Assembly (NCBI RefSeq): GCF_016294135.1
Contig: NZ_JAEDCO010000048.1
Span: 1-9,676, forward strand
Direction of reading: 5' to 3'
Origin: Methanobrevibacter ruminantium
GTDB taxonomy: Archaea; Methanobacteriota; Methanobacteria; Methanobacteriales; Methanobacteriaceae
Length of the DNA stretch: 9,676 nucleotides
Part shown: in pieces, positions 6,470 to 9,676 of the stretch
How positions within the stretch are numbered: position 1 is the first letter of the stretch
How the letters are laid out: every line of letters starts with the position of its first letter
Program-made: the position numbers and the translations under genes
Notes under the pieces: model-generated
Database searches by the model: none
What the model saw: the letters and a program-made list of their open reading frames with translations, nothing else
What the model was told of the DNA's origin: nothing

Positions 6470-6496
6470 AATTTGATATATGTTAAGGATGATAAG

Positions 6497-7078
6497 ATGG
6501 AAAAGGAAATTGTAAAATCCGTAGTGGAAATGTCAGCATATGTATTTGAAAGAGGATTGGTCTCTGGAAAAGCTGGCAATGTAAGTGCAAGATTCAAAGG
6601 TGAAAACGGCGACATAGTGGCCATCACACCTACCTTAAAATCCCTTGCAGACTTAAGGGAAGAGGACATTGTTCTCGTGAATGAAAAGGGGGAATTATTG
6701 ACAAAAGGAAAGCCATCATCTGAAGTTGGAATGCACTTGGCAATATACAGAGAAAAGCCTGATGTTTACGGTATTGCACATACACATTCACCTTATGCAA
6801 CAGGATTTGCATTTTCTGCCAAGAAAATTAAACGTCTTGAAGGATTTGGAGCCATTAAGTCCGAATACTTGAAGGACATTGAATACTTCAAGCCAGGAAG
6901 CAAGGAGCTTGCTGAAGCTGCAAGTGAAGCTCTAAGGACAGAAGATGCAATCATCTTGAAGAACCATGGAGTCATAGCAACTGGAGAGACAGTGAAGGAA
7001 GCTGCAGCTCTTGTTGAATTCGTTGAGGAAATAGCTAAAACACAGTTTGTGACTCATGTCTTGAATTCAATTGAATAG
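6497..7078 (+). CDS. fucA: Class II aldolase, L-fuculose-1-phosphate aldolase type
   Basis: Zn2+-dependent class II aldolase/adducin family enzyme predicted to split fuculose-1-phosphate (or a similar sugar phosphate) into dihydroxyacetone phosphate and lactaldehyde. In Methanocaldococcus jannaschii the homologous enzyme has been linked to lactaldehyde, and hence lactate, for coenzyme F420. The 193-residue product has the full active site: GNVSAR (27-32), SSE with catalytic E76, HTH metal ligands H95 and H97, and NHGV with H157. Length fits the family. I place the start at ATG 6497, preceded by AAGGA with 7-nt spacing. An in-frame TTG at 6473 would add 8 residues but has no ribosome binding site. 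It lies 74 bp after polB, with a terminator-like hairpin between, so co-transcription is uncertain. Substrate choice within this broad family cannot be fixed from sequence alone. Confidence 0.85.
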   Translation: MEKEIVKSVVEMSAYVFERGLVSGKAGNVSARFKGENGDIVAITPTLKSLADLREEDIVLVNEKGELLTKGKPSSEVGMHLAIYREKPDVYGIAHTHSPYATGFAFSAKKIKRLEGFGAIKSEYLKDIEYFKPGSKELAEAASEALRTEDAIILKNHGVIATGETVKEAAALVEFVEEIAKTQFVTHVLNSIE

Positions 7079-7084
7079 AATGCT

Positions 7085-7115
7085 TGATTGAAACCAAATC
7101 AATCATGATTTTTTT
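7085..7115 (+). terminator. Terminator after the aldolase gene
   Basis: TGATTG (7085-7090) and CAATCA (7100-7105) form a short stem with a 9-nt loop, followed by seven T at 7109-7115. It begins 6 bp after the aldolase stop. The palindrome AATCATGATT (7101-7110) overlaps the right arm. Confidence 0.55.
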
Positions 7116-7122
7116 CCGTTGT

Positions 7123-7135
7123 AAAAGTTTATATA
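7123..7135 (+). promoter_or_regulatory. Strong TATA box of trmO, very close to the start codon
   Basis: AAAAGTTTATATA is close to the consensus TATA box of methanogens. Its centre is only about 27 nt from the ATG at 7159, so transcription should begin within a few bases of the start codon. The mRNA would be leaderless or nearly so, although AGGA at 7151-7154 resembles a ribosome binding site. Confidence 0.7.
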
Positions 7136-7158
7136 CATCAAAAATAAAATAGGATAGT

Positions 7159-7650
7159 ATGAAAATAGAATTTGATATTATTGGAACAATCCATTCCCCA
7201 TTTAAAGAGTTAGAGGGAATGCCAATCCAACCAACTGGTGCAAAAGGAATTGAAGGTAAAATATGTCTTAAAGATGAATTCAAGCCTGGATTAAAGGATA
7301 TTGATGGTTTTTCACATCTTATACTCATATATCACTTGCATAAGACAAATGGAAATGCACTCGAAGTGAAACCATTCATGGACAATAAAACACATGGAGT
7401 CTTTGCTACAAGATCTCCTAAAAGGCCTAACAATATTGGAATGACAACTGTAAAATTGGATAAGGTTGAAGATGACATTCTCTATATTTCAAATGTAGAC
7501 ATTCTTGACGGCACTCCACTTCTTGACATCAAGCCATACGTTCCTCAGCTATTTGAAGACACTTTAGTTGATGACATCAAGATCGGATGGTTTGAAACCA
7601 AGCATCAAAAAGCTAAAAACCAAAAGGCAGATGATAGATTCTTCAAATAA
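7159..7650 (+). CDS. trmO: tRNA (adenine(37)-N6)-methyltransferase TrmO (TsaA/YaeB family)
   Basis: TrmO uses SAM to add the N6 methyl group to t6A at position 37 of certain tRNAs, giving m6t6A, and helps decode ACY threonine codons. The fold is a small all-beta SAM-dependent type unlike other methylases. The 163-residue product has the family motifs: IGTIHSPF (8-15), DGFSHL (49-54), HGVFATRSPKRPNNIG (79-94) and LDGTPLLDIKPYVP (116-129). It is shorter than the E. coli enzyme, as archaeal members usually are, and lacks its C-terminal extension. It ends with a Lys-rich tail. The ATG at 7159 follows a strong TATA box and AGGA. It is separated from the aldolase gene by a terminator, so it is probably its own unit. 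Confidence 0.93.
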   Translation: MKIEFDIIGTIHSPFKELEGMPIQPTGAKGIEGKICLKDEFKPGLKDIDGFSHLILIYHLHKTNGNALEVKPFMDNKTHGVFATRSPKRPNNIGMTTVKLDKVEDDILYISNVDILDGTPLLDIKPYVPQLFEDTLVDDIKIGWFETKHQKAKNQKADDRFFK

Positions 7651-7659
7651 TTTATCATT

Positions 7660-7693
7660 TCTTTTTTTTATAAAAATCTAATTAGTTTTATAA
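7660..7693. terminator. Shared terminator between convergent trmO and adhesin-like genes
   Basis: For the plus strand, eight T at 7662-7669 follow the trmO stop by 11 bases. An inverted repeat with 8-bp arms, TTATAAAA (7668-7675) and TTTTATAA (7686-7693), encloses the palindrome CTAATTAG. It lies between the two stop codons and is symmetrical, so it could end both transcripts. Nothing else is seen in the 69-bp gap. Confidence 0.5.
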
Positions 7694-7719
7694 ATGACAA
7701 ATAAATAAAAATAATATTT

Positions 7720-9675
7720 TTATAGATTATAATTTCCATCATCTGCAAAATCATCCTTATTTTTGCTTCTGTATCCTAATGCAATTATCAATATTACAAG
7801 TGCAACACCAAAGACCGCAATCAATTGACTGTTTTTAGCTGTGACTGGAGTATTTTCTTCCTTTAAGATCTCATAAGCTTTCGCTCCTTCAGATGCACTG
7901 CCACCACCGTTTTCGCCAGAGTCTCCTGTACCGCCATTAGATTGACCTGAAAGGTCTCCAACTGCAATTCCACTACCTGTAAAATTGCCTTCTCCACTTC
8001 CTGAACCTTTATTGATTCCTAATCCATTTCCGGTACCATTGCCTATGGTTTTTGGGTTATTCCCGTCTTTTTTAGAATAATCCCTATCATTAGGAATATT
8101 ATTGTTCTGTTGGTTTTTGCTGGATTCATTAAAATCTTTTGTTTTGTTTGAAGACACTTTTTCATCAATGGTGACGTTGAAACTATGGCTGCCAATTGTA
8201 ATGGTTATTACAGACCCTGATGGCAATTCATCAAGATTCAAATCTTTCAAATCAAAACGGCCATCCTCACCAACCATAACGGACCCATAATCCTTTCCAT
8301 TGATATTGACATTATCAATGTAAAATAATCCGGCTCCACTTGGAGTGTTTCCATTGTATAGTTGGCCAAATATTCCATTTTCATCTCCTCCAAAACCCAT
8401 AGACAAGTGTTTAAAGTCTTCAGGGTCTAAAGCTTTACCAAATACCATAGGGCATATGTGACCCAATCCATATTCCCCATCATTATCAAAGTACCAGTTA
8501 GCACCAATATCTACCGCTGGATGATCCATAGTGCTTTTTGCATCCCATTGCTCATTAAAGCCAATGGAATTCCTTTCAAACAGCATTTTCCCATATGGGG
8601 ATGAACTGTAATTTTCAGCGAAGACAATAGCTGCACCTGTATTGTCCAATGTGGTATAAGTGTCGCTTGATTTCTTTGCATACATAAGGGTGTTTTGAGA
8701 AATAATATCTCCATTTGTCAATGAATTTGCATATATGTTCATTACATTAGATGAAATATTGTTATATTGGATAGTGTTTCTGGTAGTGTTTCCCTCAAGC
8801 CTTAATCCGCTATTTGCATTGTCAATTATAGTGTTGTTTAGAATGCGATTGGATTTGGCATTTCTTAAAACAAAACCATCCAATTTGTTTTTTGCAATAT
8901 AATTCCCTGTGATATTGTTTAGAAAAACACTATCAAGAACCAAGCCATCGCGTTTATTGGAGTAAATATTGTTATTGTCAATATTGGTTCTGTTAACGTT
9001 TTCGAGTCTTAATCCATCATAACCTTTAGTAATATTATTATTGCTTATTGTATTGAAATTGGAATTTTCCAAAAGGATCCCTGCCTTTTTTCCACCTGAA
9101 ACAATATTGTCACTAATGATAATGTTGCTTGCATCCTTAACAATGATTCCATAATCGGAATTCACCTGTAATCTTATTCCTTTAATTGTAGATCCTCTAG
9201 CAAGTTCAGTGAAATAAAAGCCAAATGAATCCATCATTCCATTTTTGTTTGCATTATCATTTATAGAGCTTGAAGTGTGAATGAGGGAATTGCTTTCTGA
9301 AATAATATTTAATTTTCTATTTACGACGATGGAAATGTTGTTATATTCCTTATCATTAAATTGAATTGTATCTCCATCTTTAGAATTATCGAAGATAAAT
9401 TGTATATCATCGTTTGATGTATTAGAACGTATATTATGGACTGAATTTATCGAACTGATATTATTTTCACTTTCAAATTCAATATTTGATTTAAGATTAT
9501 TATCGGATAAAAGTGAATCATCTAAATTTAAATCATTATTTGATTCTAAATCGATAGGATTATCATAATTTTCATTATTTAAGTTATTTAATGCAGATAC
9601 AGAACTTATTAAATAAAAAATTAAGATAATTAGAAAAATTAAAAATAAAAAATGATTATTTTTTAAATTATTCAA
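7720..9675 (-). CDS. Adhesin-like surface protein with right-handed beta-helix repeats and C-terminal membrane anchor (5' end uncertain)
   Basis: Cell-surface protein of the adhesin-like type abundant in Methanobrevibacter. Residues 8-28 are a hydrophobic signal sequence (FLFLIFLIILIFYLISSVSA). An Asn/Asp/Ser-rich stretch follows to about 90. Residues about 160-330 hold six or seven parallel beta-helix coils of 22-24 residues with the pattern N-x-I-x-x-N-x-I (for example NIDNNNIYSN at 231). Residues about 340-503 form a non-repeat segment with GANWYFDNDG (391), where similar proteins have an NWWG-type end motif, then a beta-rich domain (FYIDNVNINGKDYGS at 451). A Gly/Asn/Ser linker fills 505-595. 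A transmembrane helix (617-635) and a short charged cytoplasmic tail end it. The first in-window start is a TTG at 9675 with only one base upstream, so the true start may lie outside and the gene may be 5'-partial. Binding partner unknown. Confidence 0.85.
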   Translation of the reverse strand: MNNLKNNHFLFLIFLIILIFYLISSVSALNNLNNENYDNPIDLESNNDLNLDDSLLSDNNLKSNIEFESENNISSINSVHNIRSNTSNDDIQFIFDNSKDGDTIQFNDKEYNNISIVVNRKLNIISESNSLIHTSSSINDNANKNGMMDSFGFYFTELARGSTIKGIRLQVNSDYGIIVKDASNIIISDNIVSGGKKAGILLENSNFNTISNNNITKGYDGLRLENVNRTNIDNNNIYSNKRDGLVLDSVFLNNITGNYIAKNKLDGFVLRNAKSNRILNNTIIDNANSGLRLEGNTTRNTIQYNNISSNVMNIYANSLTNGDIISQNTLMYAKKSSDTYTTLDNTGAAIVFAENYSSSPYGKMLFERNSIGFNEQWDAKSTMDHPAVDIGANWYFDNDGEYGLGHICPMVFGKALDPEDFKHLSMGFGGDENGIFGQLYNGNTPSGAGLFYIDNVNINGKDYGSVMVGEDGRFDLKDLNLDELPSGSVITITIGSHSFNVTIDEKVSSNKTKDFNESSKNQQNNNIPNDRDYSKKDGNNPKTIGNGTGNGLGINKGSGSGEGNFTGSGIAVGDLSGQSNGGTGDSGENGGGSASEGAKAYEILKEENTPVTAKNSQLIAVFGVALVILIIALGYRSKNKDDFADDGNYNL

Positions 9676-9676
9676 T

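Noticed and set aside
6473..6496. TTG start for the aldolase, adding 8 residues
   Set aside because: There is no ribosome binding site before the TTG, while ATG 6497 has AAGGA at proper spacing and gives the family-typical N-terminus.

Overview
The window looks like a piece of a methanogenic archaeon of the Methanobacteriales, most likely Methanobrevibacter or a close relative. It is AT-rich and carries TTTATATA-type archaeal TATA boxes and AGGAGGTGA-type ribosome binding sites. It encodes the small subunit of the D-family DNA polymerase, which is specific to archaea (mainly Euryarchaeota). It also encodes a corrinoid-methylase relative with a cysteine-rich tail and an Asn-rich beta-helix adhesin-like surface protein, as these gut and rumen methanogens do. 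The genus is inferred from style; no database comparison was possible.

Left part (1-4258), all on the minus strand and read from right to left: a secreted Ser/Gly-rich protein of unknown function (3458-4258), a CbiH-like protein with degenerate cofactor motifs and a C-terminal cysteine-rich metal-binding-like domain (2237-3373), a PhoU-like plus RCK_C/TrkA_C regulator (1541-2149), and a tandem-repeat MgtE-type Mg2+ (divalent cation) transporter (46-1386). The regulator and transporter form a likely functional pair. They are separated by a 36-bp tandem duplication that carries a TATA-like element in each copy.

Middle part (4259-7650), all on the plus strand: a 337-bp divergent promoter region, then polB (DP1, the calcineurin-fold small subunit of DNA polymerase D), a class II aldolase of the fuculose-1-phosphate type (in methanogens tied to lactaldehyde supply for coenzyme F420), and trmO/tsaA (tRNA t6A37 methylation). 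Terminator-like hairpins follow polB and the aldolase gene, and trmO has its own strong TATA box unusually close to its start. These look like separate or loosely coupled housekeeping units rather than one pathway operon.

Right part (7651-9676): a convergent, probably bidirectional terminator, then a minus-strand gene for a right-handed beta-helix adhesin-like protein with a C-terminal membrane anchor. Its 5' end lies at or beyond the window edge.

No tRNA, rRNA, CRISPR array, insertion sequence or integrase was seen. The least ordinary items are the degenerate CbiH/Cys-rich fusion, the PhoU-RCK_C/MgtE pair with its duplicated promoter, and the Ser/Gly-rich secreted protein. None of them is proof of a new system.
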